Part shown: in pieces, positions 9,418 through 17,780 of the stretch
How the letters are laid out: each line of letters begins with the position of its first letter
How positions within the stretch are numbered: the first letter of the stretch is position 1
Assembly (NCBI GenBank): GCA_036394575.1
Contig: DASWEY010000082.1
Coordinates: 1-64,000, forward strand
Direction of reading: 5' to 3'
From: UKL13-2 sp036394575
GTDB taxonomy: Bacteria; Pseudomonadota; Gammaproteobacteria; Burkholderiales; Usitatibacteraceae
DNA: 64,000 nucleotides
Notes under the pieces: model-generated
What the model saw: the letters and a program-made list of their open reading frames with translations, nothing else
Told to the model about the DNA's origin: nothing
Database searches by the model: none
Translations under genes and position numbers: made by a program

Positions 9418-9449
9418 GTCTGGGACAGGGAACGAATCACCCCTGGTTC

Positions 9450-9503
9450 GTCAAAGCGAAGTCCACTGGACTTCGCTTTGACGTGCGGCGCTTTCTGCCG
9501 CAC
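9450..9503. repeat. Two abutting perfect hairpins
   Basis: Hairpin 1 is a perfect 15-bp inverted repeat (9450-9464 with 9468-9482; arms begin GTCAAAGCG) around a 3-nt loop. Hairpin 2 abuts it: GTGCGGC (9483-9489) with GCCGCAC (9497-9503). No T-run follows on either strand. They lie between the mobile element and the remnant gene at 9606, which is transcribed toward them. A terminator, REP pair or mobile-element end are all possible. Confidence 0.7.
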
Positions 9504-9605
9504 GGTCGCGCAGCGATGGCGGGATCGCCCCCAGACGAGACCGACACATTCCGCCGAGCGCCCAACACTTCAGCTCCGTTTTCTTCTGGCAACGCGGTGC
9601 ATGCT

Positions 9606-10481
9606 TCAGGCCGGCATTGCCCGCGCCTCGTCCACGGCACTCGTTTCCCTTGAACCCTGAAGAAACCGCAGGCCGCAAGTGATGAGCATAGGATCGTCCC
9701 GGTCGTACTCCGCGACCCGAATTCCGACCCGTTTGCCCGGCCTGAGAACGTATTGTCCGGGAACGGCACGCACAATGCCGCCCTTCTCCTGGCGAATGGA
9801 CGGCTTTTGCAGAATCAGGGTGCCGCCGGCCGCGCGCAAGGCGAGGTCGCCGTGCCTGTTGATATCGACTTGATACGCCCCCTGGATGGCGAGAATGATG
9901 CAATGCGGATCGGCGCGCGGGGCAATCAGGAAATCTTGCTGCAAATGCTGTTGCCCGCCCATGTAGACAACATCGATACCGGGGTAGACATTCTGGTAGC
10001 GCACGCTGGTGTAGAAGCTGCTGCTACGCCGTTCGGGCACGATGCTGGTCGACGTGGCGGCCGGTTCCGCCGGTTCCTCTACCGCGCTCACACACGGATT
10101 GGGTAGTCCGCTTTCAATGGTCATGCGCACCACCACCGGAGTGGCGCGTGCCGGCGAGCCGTATCCGGCCGGGCTGCCACGCTCCGGGCTCCTGCCGGGC
10201 AGCACCAGGATGGCCTCGGCGCTCGTCAAGAAGACGCTATAGTCGGGGCAGCATGCAAGGTACTGCACCTCCGCGTAGGTCAGCCCCCGATTTTCCTGAA
10301 AACGAAGTTCTTTGGCCCTGGGGACAATCCTGCGTGCAGGGGGTTCACCGGATCGCGCCCGCGCAGTCAGCGGCGCGACCAGGTCGGCGAAGACTTTGAA
10401 CAGCGAACGAGACTGCTCCAGCGATTGCGTCTGCGCATACCTCGACATTCCGGCCTCCCTCCAGAATACTAAGTCCCGCAT
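9606..10481 (-). pseudogene. Orphan DUF7948 domain; probable remnant of an SBBP beta-propeller protein
   Basis: The 291-residue frame carries the hallmarks of the DUF7948 domain that precedes SBBP beta-propeller repeats in large secreted proteins: ENRGLTYAEVQYLACCPDYS, YQNVYPGIDVVYMGG and DFLIAPRADP, then LRAAGGTLILQKP and PGQYVLRPGKRVGI. Family members normally have a signal peptide and continue for many hundreds of residues of repeats. Here there is no obvious signal peptide (an internal start at MSRYAQ, 10448, does not add one), and the frame stops about 30 residues after the domain. I infer a truncated remnant rather than a working gene. The surrounding hairpins and mobile element support local decay. 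Confidence 0.65.
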
Positions 10482-10863
10482 GGTCCGATGGTCGCGGGTC
10501 TGAATCTGAAGCAGAGTAAGTACGTCCCGTTGCAGAAGCGCCCAGTAAATCCCGGTCTGGATGAGCCGATCGGACTACAGATGGGTTTATGGTGTTCGAC
10601 GAAAGAATTGCCCGACAAAGCTGGCCTCGTCTGAGAGGTGGCCAGCCGCGCTCCCAACCGGTCCTGGTGGTTCCTGCGCACCAAACTATCGAGGGCCGGC
10701 TGAACCTTGGCACCAGGATAATAGGGACACTATTTTCTCATTCATGAAGAATGAATATTGAATAAAAGCCATCAAGCGCCTGGCACTAGACTCCGGGCTC
10801 CTCGGATGCAGGGTGCAGACATAATGGTTAAGTGCCGCTCGATGAATTCAAAAAATAACGAAC
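10482..10863. other. Intergenic region, no convincing gene
   Basis: This 380-bp gap between the DUF7948 remnant and the DUF4156 lipoprotein gene has only short frames with no recognisable homology. AATAGGGACACTATTTT at about 10721-10737 resembles short words often seen beside RAYT-type REP elements, which is a weak inference. Confidence 0.4.
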
Positions 10864-11202
10864 TCAGGGCTTGCACTTGAAAATTTCAAACGTCCGCTTG
10901 CCGAACTCGGTCGAATTTCCCTTCACCAGCGTATCGCCACCGCTATCGACGGCGCTGTTGCTCGCCAGCTGCAGCAAATTGGCTTCCACCGCTTCGGGAC
11001 TGCGCGTAATAAAGCCAACCTCGGCCAGAACACTGACAGTGGTCAGGCCCTTCGACCGACAACTGCCAACCTGGCTTGCCTCCAACACGGCGATCCGCTC
11101 CGAGCCTTCGCGCTTCTCGATCAGCTTGTTGGCGCATCCACCCAGGCCGGCAATCAGCGGCACGACAGCGCCCGCAAACAACATTTTTTTCGACAGTTGC
11201 AT
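10864..11202 (-). CDS. Small DUF4156-type lipoprotein
   Basis: A 112-residue protein with a lipoprotein signal peptide (lipobox LGGC at about residues 20-23), then a compact domain SERIAVLEASQVGSCRSKG ... NSAVDSGGDTLV ending EIFKCKP. The pattern fits DUF4156 (E. coli YjeI-like) outer-membrane lipoproteins of unknown function. Two cysteines in the mature part (about residues 48 and 110) could form a disulfide. An AGGAGA ribosome site lies just before the ATG. It is transcribed divergently from icd across a 340-bp region that holds a copy of the dispersed palindrome. Confidence 0.75.
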   Translation of the reverse strand: MQLSKKMLFAGAVVPLIAGLGGCANKLIEKREGSERIAVLEASQVGSCRSKGLTTVSVLAEVGFITRSPEAVEANLLQLASNSAVDSGGDTLVKGNSTEFGKRTFEIFKCKP

Positions 11203-11378
11203 GATGTCTCCTGATTTCGAAAATGGATTGGGGTTTGTCGCAAAGTGTACCGGAGCTTTCCGGCGCGAAACGCAACTGATCGGCGTGCGCCTGTCCCTAT
11301 CGGGGCGTCGCCGGCAAATTCAATCGCCCGATCCGGAAACGACAGGCCGGCCATTCTGCTCCGGTCTTCAAATTTACG

Positions 11379-11444
11379 TAGATCGCCATTTGGCGCGCTT
11401 TTCCAGCCAAAAATGCCTGAAACACCGCGCCAATGCTGGTGTTT
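11379..11444. repeat. Dispersed ~66-bp palindrome, copy 1 (degenerate)
   Basis: The right arm CGCGCCAATGCTGGTGTTT (11426-11444) is well preserved. The left arm (about 11379-11397) keeps CATTTGGCGCG but has an extra T and substitutions. The loop contains GCCAAAAATGCCTG. It belongs to the same family as copies at 21067, 36781 and 39149, and lies between the divergent DUF4156 lipoprotein and icd genes. Confidence 0.75.
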
Positions 11445-11478
11445 GCTATTTTCAAGCGCCCCAAGGCCGAGCATGGAT

Positions 11479-11488
11479 TTGCTATACT
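11479..11488 (+). promoter_or_regulatory. icd extended -10 promoter
   Basis: TGCTATACT (11480-11488) is an extended -10 element about 57 bp before the icd start codon. No good -35 is seen 17 bp upstream, as is common for extended -10 promoters. Confidence 0.55.
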
Positions 11489-11544
11489 TCACGCCTGTTT
11501 TTTATGCCTTTCCCGTTGTTCCATCACCTTTCCCGCAGGAACCC

Positions 11545-12759
11545 ATGGCCAAAATCAAAGTAAAGAACCCCGTCGTTGAAATGGACGGCGATGAGATGAC
11601 GCGCATCATCTGGCAGATGATTCGCGAAAAAATGATCCTCCCGTATCTCGATATCGACCTCAAGTACTACGACCTGGGCATGGAGCACCGCGACGCGACC
11701 GACGACAAGGTCACAATCGATTCGGCGATGGCGACCAAGGAATACGGCGTTGCCGTGAAGTGCGCGACGATCACGCCGGACGAGGCGCGCGTCAAGGAAT
11801 TCAAGCTGAAGCAGATGTGGAAGAGCCCCAACGGCACCATCCGCAATATTCTCGACGGCACCATTTTCCGCGAACCGATCATCTGCAAGAACGTCCCGCG
11901 CCTGGTTTCGCACTGGGACAAGCCGGTGGTAGTCGCCCGCCACGGCTTCGGCGACCAGTACCGCGCCACCGATTTCCAGTTTCCCGGCGCCGGCACCCTG
12001 ACCATGACCTTCAAGCCGGCCGACGGCAGTGCACCGATCGAACGCGAAGTGTTCAAGGCGCCCAGCGCCGGTATCGCCCTGGCGATGTACAACCTCGATG
12101 AGTCGATCAAGGGTTTCGCGCGCGCCTGCCTGAACTACGGCCTGCAGCGCAACTACGCGGTGTACCTGTCGACCAAGAACACGATTCTTAAAATCTATGA
12201 CGGGCGCTTCAAGAACCTGTTCCAGGAAATATTCGACGCCGAGTTCAAGGCCAAATACGATGCCGCCGGCCTCACCTATGAGCACCGCCTGATCGACGAT
12301 ATGGTCGCCTCCAACCTGAAGTGGAACGGCGGCTATCTGTGGGCCTGCAAGAATTATGACGGCGATGTGCAATCCGACACCGTCGCCCAGGGCTATGGTT
12401 CGCTGGGCCTGATGACCTCGGTGCTGATGTCGCCGGACGGCAAGACGGTGGAATCGGAAGCCGCGCACGGCACGGTGACCCGCCACTACCGCATGCACCA
12501 GCAGGGCAAGCCGACCTCGACCAATCCGATCGCCTCGATCTACGCCTGGACGCGCGGCCTGCAGGCGCGTGGCCGCATGGACAATACGCCGGACGTCGTC
12601 AACTTCGCGCTGAAACTCGAAAAGGCCTGCGTCGATGTGGTGGAAAGCGGCCGCATGACCAAGGACCTGGCGATCCTGATCCGCGCCGATCACCCTTACC
12701 TCAGCACCGAGGAATACATGGATGCAGTCGACAAGGAGCTGAAGGCACGCATGGCCTGA
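11545..12759 (+). CDS. icd: NADP-dependent isocitrate dehydrogenase, eukaryote-like type
   Basis: A 404-residue decarboxylating dehydrogenase (isocitrate to 2-oxoglutarate, TCA cycle). It belongs to the homodimeric subfamily that includes eukaryotic cytosolic IDH rather than the E. coli type: MDGDEMTRIIWQMIREK near the start, SPNGTIRNILDGTIFREP (substrate site), ARHGFGDQYRATDF, and AAHGTVTRHYRMHQQG (NADP site). The ATG at 11545 fits family length; the open frame upstream runs through the palindromic repeat and promoter and has no homology. An intrinsic terminator follows 25 bp after the stop. Confidence 0.95.
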   Translation: MAKIKVKNPVVEMDGDEMTRIIWQMIREKMILPYLDIDLKYYDLGMEHRDATDDKVTIDSAMATKEYGVAVKCATITPDEARVKEFKLKQMWKSPNGTIRNILDGTIFREPIICKNVPRLVSHWDKPVVVARHGFGDQYRATDFQFPGAGTLTMTFKPADGSAPIEREVFKAPSAGIALAMYNLDESIKGFARACLNYGLQRNYAVYLSTKNTILKIYDGRFKNLFQEIFDAEFKAKYDAAGLTYEHRLIDDMVASNLKWNGGYLWACKNYDGDVQSDTVAQGYGSLGLMTSVLMSPDGKTVESEAAHGTVTRHYRMHQQGKPTSTNPIASIYAWTRGLQARGRMDNTPDVVNFALKLEKACVDVVESGRMTKDLAILIRADHPYLSTEEYMDAVDKELKARMA

Positions 12760-12784
12760 GTACCGCGCCTGCCGATGCGATATG

Positions 12785-12817
12785 AAAAGGGGCTTCCGCG
12801 GAAGCCCCTTTTCTTTG
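12785..12817 (+). terminator. icd terminator
   Basis: AAAAGGGGCTTCC (12785-12797) and GGAAGCCCCTTTT (12800-12812) form a perfect stem around CG, followed by CTTTG. Confidence 0.9.
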
Positions 12818-12921
12818 GGTGAACACCGGTGCGCCTTCGAAACTTTTGCATTTCGCGACGTTCCAATTCCGATTAATATTGCTGCGTCCACCCTTCAACA
12901 CCTCTGCGCGGAGGAAAACTC

Positions 12922-13545
12922 ATGAGGCCTTCCCCGATCCCGGCGCTGTCAGGCGCATTCCTGGCGCTTGCGACGGCTATTGCCGCCACGGCCGCCATGG
13001 CCACCGCCAGCGTCGGTCAGACCGCGCCGAATTTCACGCTCAAGGATCTCGACGGCAGGGCCGTCAGTCTGGCCGCGTTCAGAGGAAAGCATGTGGTGCT
13101 CGAGTGGCACAACCCCGGTTGCCCTTTTGTGCAAAAGCACTACAACAGCGGCAATATGCAAAACCTGCAAAACAAATACGAGTCCGGCGACACCGTTTGG
13201 CTGACCATCAATTCAACCCATCCGGGACATCAGGATTACCTGGACAACGGGAAAATGAAGGCTCACCTCAGCGCCAAAAAAGCGGCGCCTGACGCCTATC
13301 TGACCGATACCGAGGGCACGGTCGGCCTCAGCTACGGCGCCAAGGCCACGCCGCATATGTATGTGATCAACCCGACCGGCGTATTGGTTTATGCGGGCGC
13401 CATCGACGACAAACGCGGCACCGATCCCGCTGAAATCAGGAGCGCCAAAAATTATGTGGTCGCGGCACTGGATGAATCGAAGGCCGGAAAGCCGGTGACC
13501 GTTGCCACGTCAGCCCCTTACGGTTGCAGCGTCAAATACAAATAA
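12922..13545 (+). CDS. Periplasmic redoxin (AhpC/TSA-type thioredoxin fold)
   Basis: A 207-residue exported protein with a signal peptide (cleavage near residue 26) and a redoxin fold: VGQTAPNFTLKDLDG, then the active-site region EWHNPGCPFVQKHY (about residues 67-80), then YGAKATPHMYVINPTG carrying the cis-Pro. There is only one cysteine in the active motif; the other is near the end in APYGCSVKYK, which is conserved in this subfamily and may be the resolving partner. It probably acts as a periplasmic peroxiredoxin-like or thiol reductase protein. GGAGGAAAACTC precedes the ATG. Confidence 0.82.
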   Translation: MRPSPIPALSGAFLALATAIAATAAMATASVGQTAPNFTLKDLDGRAVSLAAFRGKHVVLEWHNPGCPFVQKHYNSGNMQNLQNKYESGDTVWLTINSTHPGHQDYLDNGKMKAHLSAKKAAPDAYLTDTEGTVGLSYGAKATPHMYVINPTGVLVYAGAIDDKRGTDPAEIRSAKNYVVAALDESKAGKPVTVATSAPYGCSVKYK

Positions 13546-13565
13546 TTGTTTGGCTTTGGCGCAAC

Positions 13566-13592
13566 AAAAAACCCGCGAAGACGCGGGCTTTG
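13566..13592. terminator. Bidirectional terminator between redoxin and crp-like genes
   Basis: CCCGCG (13572-13577) pairs with CGCGGG (13582-13587) around AAGA. On the minus strand it is followed by six Ts, a strong end for the crp-like transcript. On the plus strand it is followed by CTTT, a weaker end for the redoxin gene. Confidence 0.8.
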
Positions 13593-13630
13593 TCATGGCG
13601 GAGACGACGCCTTGTCAGCATGCAGCGTGC

Positions 13631-14284
13631 TCAGTGGGCGATCAGCCGTTGCTCGTCCAGAATCGTGATTTGCTTGCGCTGCACATCGATATAGCCTTCC
13701 TGCGCCAGATCCTGCAGGGTGCGATTGACCATTTCGCGCGAGGCGCCGACCATGCTCGCCAGATCCTTTTGCGTGAACGGCTCGCCGACCACGCGCTTGC
13801 CGTTGGACATGATGGCGAGTTCAAGCAGCGTCCGGGAAACGCGTGATGTGATATCGGTAAGCGCCAGGGCGCCGATCTTGCGGTCGGCATGGCGCAGACG
13901 CCGGGCCATGGTTTCCATCACCAGGCGTGAAATTTCCGGCGATTCCTCGATGGCAAGCAGAAACGCCTGGTAGGACAGCATCTGCAGGCGACCGTTTTCC
14001 ATGGCGGCCACATTGGCGCTGCGCGGTTCATGGTCGAACATCGGCAGTTCGCCGAAGAAGTCGCCCGCATTCAAGGTTTTGAAAATCACTTCGCGATTGG
14101 CATCGGAGGCATCGCTGCTGTAGACCTTCACCCGCCCGGTCAAAATGACGAAGCAGGAATCGGCGATATCGCCCTGGCGCAGAATGACCTCACCCTTCTC
14201 TACTGCACGCACATCCGCATGGGCGCTGATGCGCGCCAGTTGTACACTGCTGAGGTTGCTGAACATTGGGATGGCGTTGAGCAT
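13631..14284 (-). CDS. Crp/Fnr-family transcription regulator
   Basis: A 217-residue regulator with an N-terminal cyclic-nucleotide-binding fold and a C-terminal Crp-type winged helix (FTQKDLASMVGASREMVNRT, about residues 167-186). The phosphate-binding cassette GDFFGELPMFDHEPRSANV keeps the GEL and PRSA residues that bind cAMP in Crp, and there is no N-terminal cysteine cluster, so it is Crp-like rather than oxygen-sensing Fnr. The start MLNAIPMFSN (14284) is typical of this betaproteobacterial group; the longer frame upstream adds an unrelated Cys-rich leader. Confidence 0.9.
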   Translation of the reverse strand: MLNAIPMFSNLSSVQLARISAHADVRAVEKGEVILRQGDIADSCFVILTGRVKVYSSDASDANREVIFKTLNAGDFFGELPMFDHEPRSANVAAMENGRLQMLSYQAFLLAIEESPEISRLVMETMARRLRHADRKIGALALTDITSRVSRTLLELAIMSNGKRVVGEPFTQKDLASMVGASREMVNRTLQDLAQEGYIDVQRKQITILDEQRLIAH

Positions 14285-14415
14285 GGGGTGGCGGCATTGG
14301 CGAACAATTGATGTGGCTGCACTATTACCGCATCTTCCCCGGTGCCATACGACATTTATATGACATTTTTCACAATTGACGTTTGCTGACAATTGGCCGA
14401 TCGGCCGGCCACCGC

Positions 14416-15057
14416 TCAGGCGCTGGCCGCGAGCCGCGTCGCCAGACGTTTGATGATATGCAGGCGCTGGTGAAAAAAATGATCCGCCCCCGGCACCACG
14501 ATGACCGGAATATTGCGCGGCCGCGCCCAGTCGAGCGAGGCCGCCAGCGGCACGGTCTCATCCTTCTCGCCGTGAATGACGATCGCCGTCTCGGGCGGCT
14601 TGCCCCCTGCCTGCACATTGGCCCAGTGCGCCAGGCGGCTGAATGCCGGCGCCACCAGCACCATCTCGACGGCCTCCACCTGTTCGCTGGCGGCCAGGGT
14701 GACAGCGCCGCCGAATGAAAATCCCGCGAGCCACAGCGGCAACCCCGGATGGTTGCGCCGGGCCTGGGCGATCACCTGCAGCATATCGACAGTTTCGCCG
14801 CGGCCCTCGTCATGCGCCCCCGCGGAAGCACCGATGCCGCGGAAATTGAAACGGTAGGTGGCGGCGCCCGCGTCGAAGAAGGCGCGCGCCAGAGTGGTAA
14901 CCACCTTGTTGTCCATGGTGCCGCCGAACAGGGGATGCGGATGCGCAACCACCGCGACCGCACGCGGAGCCGTTTCCTCGCTCACATGCGCCACGAGTTC
15001 AATGGCGCCGGCTTCGCCGTCGAGCAGGGAACGGATACTGGGGAAGGGGGCGGCCAT
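14416..15057 (-). CDS. Alpha/beta hydrolase (COG2945 type)
   Basis: A 213-residue alpha/beta-fold hydrolase. The HPHPLFGGTMDNKVV segment (about residues 39-53) supplies the oxyanion region, GFSFGG holds the nucleophilic serine, IHGEKDETVP holds the acid, and GADHFFH holds the catalytic histidine. The closest general type is the short serine hydrolases of COG2945, whose substrates are mostly unknown. It starts 9 nt after the ferredoxin gene, and both follow the VanZ-like gene on the same strand, suggesting one operon. Confidence 0.85.
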   Translation of the reverse strand: MAAPFPSIRSLLDGEAGAIELVAHVSEETAPRAVAVVAHPHPLFGGTMDNKVVTTLARAFFDAGAATYRFNFRGIGASAGAHDEGRGETVDMLQVIAQARRNHPGLPLWLAGFSFGGAVTLAASEQVEAVEMVLVAPAFSRLAHWANVQAGGKPPETAIVIHGEKDETVPLAASLDWARPRNIPVIVVPGADHFFHQRLHIIKRLATRLAASA

Positions 15058-15066
15058 CTGCGGCGC

Positions 15067-15375
15067 CTAGATTTTCAGCCGCTCGACCACGCGGCCTTGT
15101 TGCAGATGTTCGCTGATGATTTCGTCGATATCCGTTTTGTCGATGTAGGTGTACCAGATATTGTCCGGATACACGACCAGCACCGGTCCTTCGTCGCAGC
15201 GATCCAGGCAGCCCGCGCTGTTGATGCGAATGCGGCCCTCGCCGCTGAGTTTCAGCGCCTTGATGCGGTCCTTGGCGTAGGCGCGCACGCCTTCGGCATC
15301 GTGCTGGCTGCAGCACGGGGTGCCGTCCTTGCGTTCATTGACGCAGAAAAATACGTGATGCTGGTAATAGCCCAT
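15067..15375 (-). CDS. Thioredoxin-like (2Fe-2S) ferredoxin
   Basis: A 102-residue protein of the thioredoxin-like 2Fe-2S ferredoxin group. Cluster ligands are suggested by FFCVNERKDGTPCC (Cys11 and Cys21/22) and SAGCLDRCDEGP (a C-x3-C near residues 55-59). The ATG at 15375 gives MGYYQHHVFFC, the usual start; the open frame continues upstream into the end of the VanZ-like gene without homology. It probably works as a cytoplasmic electron carrier; its partner is unknown. Confidence 0.88.
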   Translation of the reverse strand: MGYYQHHVFFCVNERKDGTPCCSQHDAEGVRAYAKDRIKALKLSGEGRIRINSAGCLDRCDEGPVLVVYPDNIWYTYIDKTDIDEIISEHLQQGRVVERLKI

Positions 15376-15413
15376 GGTCGCGCTTTCACAATTGAAATCA
15401 GGATGACGGCAGT

Positions 15414-16541
15414 TTAGTCGCCAAGGCGCTCTTTGACGAATACCAACGCCAGAAAAATGAATGCCGCCAACGGCCAGACTTCGTGAATCCAACTGGTCAC
15501 GCTGGCGAAATTCACCAGGTGACCATAGGGCCAATCGAACAGGCGCAGCGTCTCACCGAAAGCACCATACACACTGGACATTTTCGCCATCACACCGCCG
15601 GCAAACACGAACAGGGTGGCCGCCAGCGTGCGCCAACGGTAGGCCCAGGAAAAGAACAGCGTCGACAGGATCAATCCCGAAACCAGCCCGATCACGGTGC
15701 CCGGTCCCATCCACGCAATCAGCTGCGGCGCCCGCAGCATCAGGGCGGCCATCGATACCTTGGCGGCAAAACCCAGCACCAGCACTAGCGCCACGATCAG
15801 CCACAAGCGCCGTGCCGAGGCGAGCACCAACGATACCATCAACGCAAATCCACAGACATTGAAGGCGATGCCGGCCGCCTGCGGCAACAAATAGAGCGGG
15901 TCATAGGATGGTAGTTTATCGCCTGGCGGCGGTTGATTGATCACATTGCCCGCCTCGAAAAACGGGATCGCCGGATTCAGTTGCGCAAACCACCACAGGG
16001 CCAGCAGCAACAGCCCCCATTCGGTATGGGTACCGGCCGCAAACAGCCGATAACGCCAGTATTCGATCTTGGCCAGCACCGCGCGCCCCGGCGCGATCGT
16101 CACCAGGGTGGCGCCGAGCACGGTGCCGCCGGTATTGGCAAGCCAGTCCAGCGGCGACGATACACGCCCCGGCAGCATCGACTGCAATAATTCCAGCGCA
16201 CCGGACAAGGCACTGCCGGCCGCCACCGCCACGGCCCATGCCCAGGCCGCCAGCGCGGACTGTCCACTGCGGCCCATATGGCGGCGCCAGATGGCGGCTA
16301 TCAATGCCCCCAGTGGGGCATAAGCCAGCACATTGAGCGCAACATCGAATGTGGTGATGTAACGCGGCCAGCTGAACAAGGTGAACGACTCGGGCGCGTG
16401 CCAGCCGATAAACGGGCTGAGGCTGGCATATACGATCACCAGCACATAGACGATAAGGGCGCCACGGCCGGCGCGCCAAGGCTCGAATTTCATCAGGCGC
16501 TGGGTGAAATTCGATACCACCGTTTTTGTTGGCGTGGACAT
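15414..16541 (-). CDS. VanZ-like family membrane protein
   Basis: A 375-residue inner-membrane protein with about ten hydrophobic helices. The first half carries VanZ-like features (YASLSPFIGWHAPE, FDVALNVLAYAPLGALI, LSGALELLQSMLPGR, DWLANTGGTVLGA); the second half is a further membrane region without clear family match. VanZ-like proteins are linked to envelope or glycopeptide resistance in some bacteria, but function here is unknown. It leads the VanZ - ferredoxin - hydrolase run on the minus strand. Confidence 0.8.
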   Translation of the reverse strand: MSTPTKTVVSNFTQRLMKFEPWRAGRGALIVYVLVIVYASLSPFIGWHAPESFTLFSWPRYITTFDVALNVLAYAPLGALIAAIWRRHMGRSGQSALAAWAWAVAVAAGSALSGALELLQSMLPGRVSSPLDWLANTGGTVLGATLVTIAPGRAVLAKIEYWRYRLFAAGTHTEWGLLLLALWWFAQLNPAIPFFEAGNVINQPPPGDKLPSYDPLYLLPQAAGIAFNVCGFALMVSLVLASARRLWLIVALVLVLGFAAKVSMAALMLRAPQLIAWMGPGTVIGLVSGLILSTLFFSWAYRWRTLAATLFVFAGGVMAKMSSVYGAFGETLRLFDWPYGHLVNFASVTSWIHEVWPLAAFIFLALVFVKERLGD

Positions 16542-16566
16542 TTGCCGGGCCGGACCTCGCGCGGAT

Positions 16567-17088
16567 TTATCCGACAGCCGTCAGCGACTGCCGGTAACGC
16601 GCGGCATTGTCGACATAATGCGTGGCGATCCAGCGGATATTCCTGACTTCCTCGTCCGTCAGCTGTCGCACCACGCGGCCCGGCGAGCCCACCACCAGGG
16701 ATCGATCGGGAATCACCTTGCCTTCCGGGATCAGCGAATTGGCGCCGATCAGGCATTCGCGCCCGATCACGGCATGATTCAGCACCACCGCCTTGATCCC
16801 GATCAGCGAACCTTCCTTGACGGTGCAGCCGTGCAGCATCGCCATATGACCGACGCTCACATCGCGTTCCAGCGTCAGACGCACGCCTTCGTCGGTATGC
16901 AGCACCGAACCGTCCTGGATGTTGACGTTATCGCCCAGGGTAATGGTGTTGTTGTCGCCGCGGATGGTGACGTTCCACCAGACATTCGCATTCAGTCCGA
17001 GGATCACATCACCGATGATGGCGGCATTGGGCGCGACATAATTGTTGCCCTGCAGTTGCGGTTGCTTGTCACCCAGTTTGTAAATCAT
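16567..17088 (-). CDS. Gamma-class carbonic anhydrase family protein (YrdA/PaaY type)
   Basis: A 173-residue left-handed beta-helix protein. Hexapeptide repeats (AAIIGDVILGLNANVW, GDNVNIQDGSVLHTD, and later VSVGHMAMLHGCTV) carry the histidines expected for the interfacial metal site (H at DGSVLH, VGH, LHG), plus RGD in VTIRGDNN. YrdA/PaaY relatives are trimeric metal-binding proteins; anhydrase activity varies and is not assured. ATG at 17088 is preferred to the GTG two codons earlier. Its start overlaps the tail of the decayed GNAT gene upstream. Confidence 0.88.
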   Translation of the reverse strand: MIYKLGDKQPQLQGNNYVAPNAAIIGDVILGLNANVWWNVTIRGDNNTITLGDNVNIQDGSVLHTDEGVRLTLERDVSVGHMAMLHGCTVKEGSLIGIKAVVLNHAVIGRECLIGANSLIPEGKVIPDRSLVVGSPGRVVRQLTDEEVRNIRWIATHYVDNAARYRQSLTAVG

Positions 17089-17469
17089 TGGCACGGCTTT
17101 CGTGGAGAAGTTTTTCGAAGACTATCTTGTCGCCCAGATAGGGTGGTTCCCGGTCGCGTCGTTCGCCGGTCTCGACGGAGCCCATTCGGCGCCAGAAATT
17201 CATGTCCGCGTGATTGCCGTCGATGACTGCAAGCCGCAGACCGGTGCTGCCGGCAATTTGCCCGTCCATATAAAACCGAGCAAGGACTTATCGGCAGGTG
17301 CGCAGTCCGGCGGCAGCTGGTTGAAGAAATCTTCCACCTCGCCTGGTCGTGGCGGGCAACCCTCAACAAACTGGAAATAATCGGCGCGGGCCATAACGAT
17401 CTCTTCCACCTCGCGACGATGCTGGAGATTGTCGGCTAGCGGACGCGCGACGATGGGCAGAATGACCAT
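17069..17469 (-). pseudogene. GNAT N-acetyltransferase pseudogene (frameshift plus internal deletion)
   Basis: The upstream frame (17469 to about 17250) reads MVILPIVARPLADNLQHRR ... YFQFVEGCPPRPGEVEDFF ... DKSLLGF, the N-terminal part of a GNAT enzyme. The sense then moves to another frame, FYMDGQIAG, which is the expected continuation. Adding one T to the TTTT run near 17270 restores the frame. Immediately after, IAG is joined to STGLRLAVIDGNHADMNFWRRMGSVETG, so the central acetyl-CoA-binding motif, some 50 residues, is missing. Two independent lesions make this a pseudogene. The tail overlaps the carbonic anhydrase start. Confidence 0.8.
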
Positions 17470-17492
17470 GCCGCCATTTTGCCACTGCGCGA

Positions 17493-17639
17493 CTACATAT
17501 TGCGAATCAGCAAGCCCATCAGCGCGCCCAGCCAGTACGAATGCCGGGCTGCTCCGAGGCCGGTGCCGACGCCAAAACCGGGCCCCAGGCCGGCGGTCAG
17601 CGCCAGGGCAATGTAAAAACGCCAGGGAATGGTTTTCAT
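17493..17639 (-). CDS. Small hydrophobic protein, unknown
   Basis: A 48-residue frame starting MKTIPWRFYIALALTAGLG with a glycine-rich hydrophobic middle and ending ALMGLLIRNM. It could be a small one- or two-helix membrane protein. The frame extends 12 codons further upstream, but the MK start with a following hydrophobic run looks more natural. No family is recognised, and it may not be expressed. Confidence 0.35.
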   Translation of the reverse strand: MKTIPWRFYIALALTAGLGPGFGVGTGLGAARHSYWLGALMGLLIRNM

Positions 17640-17780
17640 GAAAATCGCCACGTCGTCATGCAGCGCATTGTGCATGGCGTCGGACTGATCGCGCCGCGCG
17701 ATTACGATAAAAGCCGGGAACCGCCGACAAAGGCCGGTACGCGCGGCGCGGAATCCCGTCGCGATGCCGGGCGGTGCAAC

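Noticed and set aside
11245..11544. N-terminal extension of isocitrate dehydrogenase by 100 codons
   Set aside because: The extension reads through the dispersed palindrome and the promoter and has no homology; the ATG at 11545 gives the family length.
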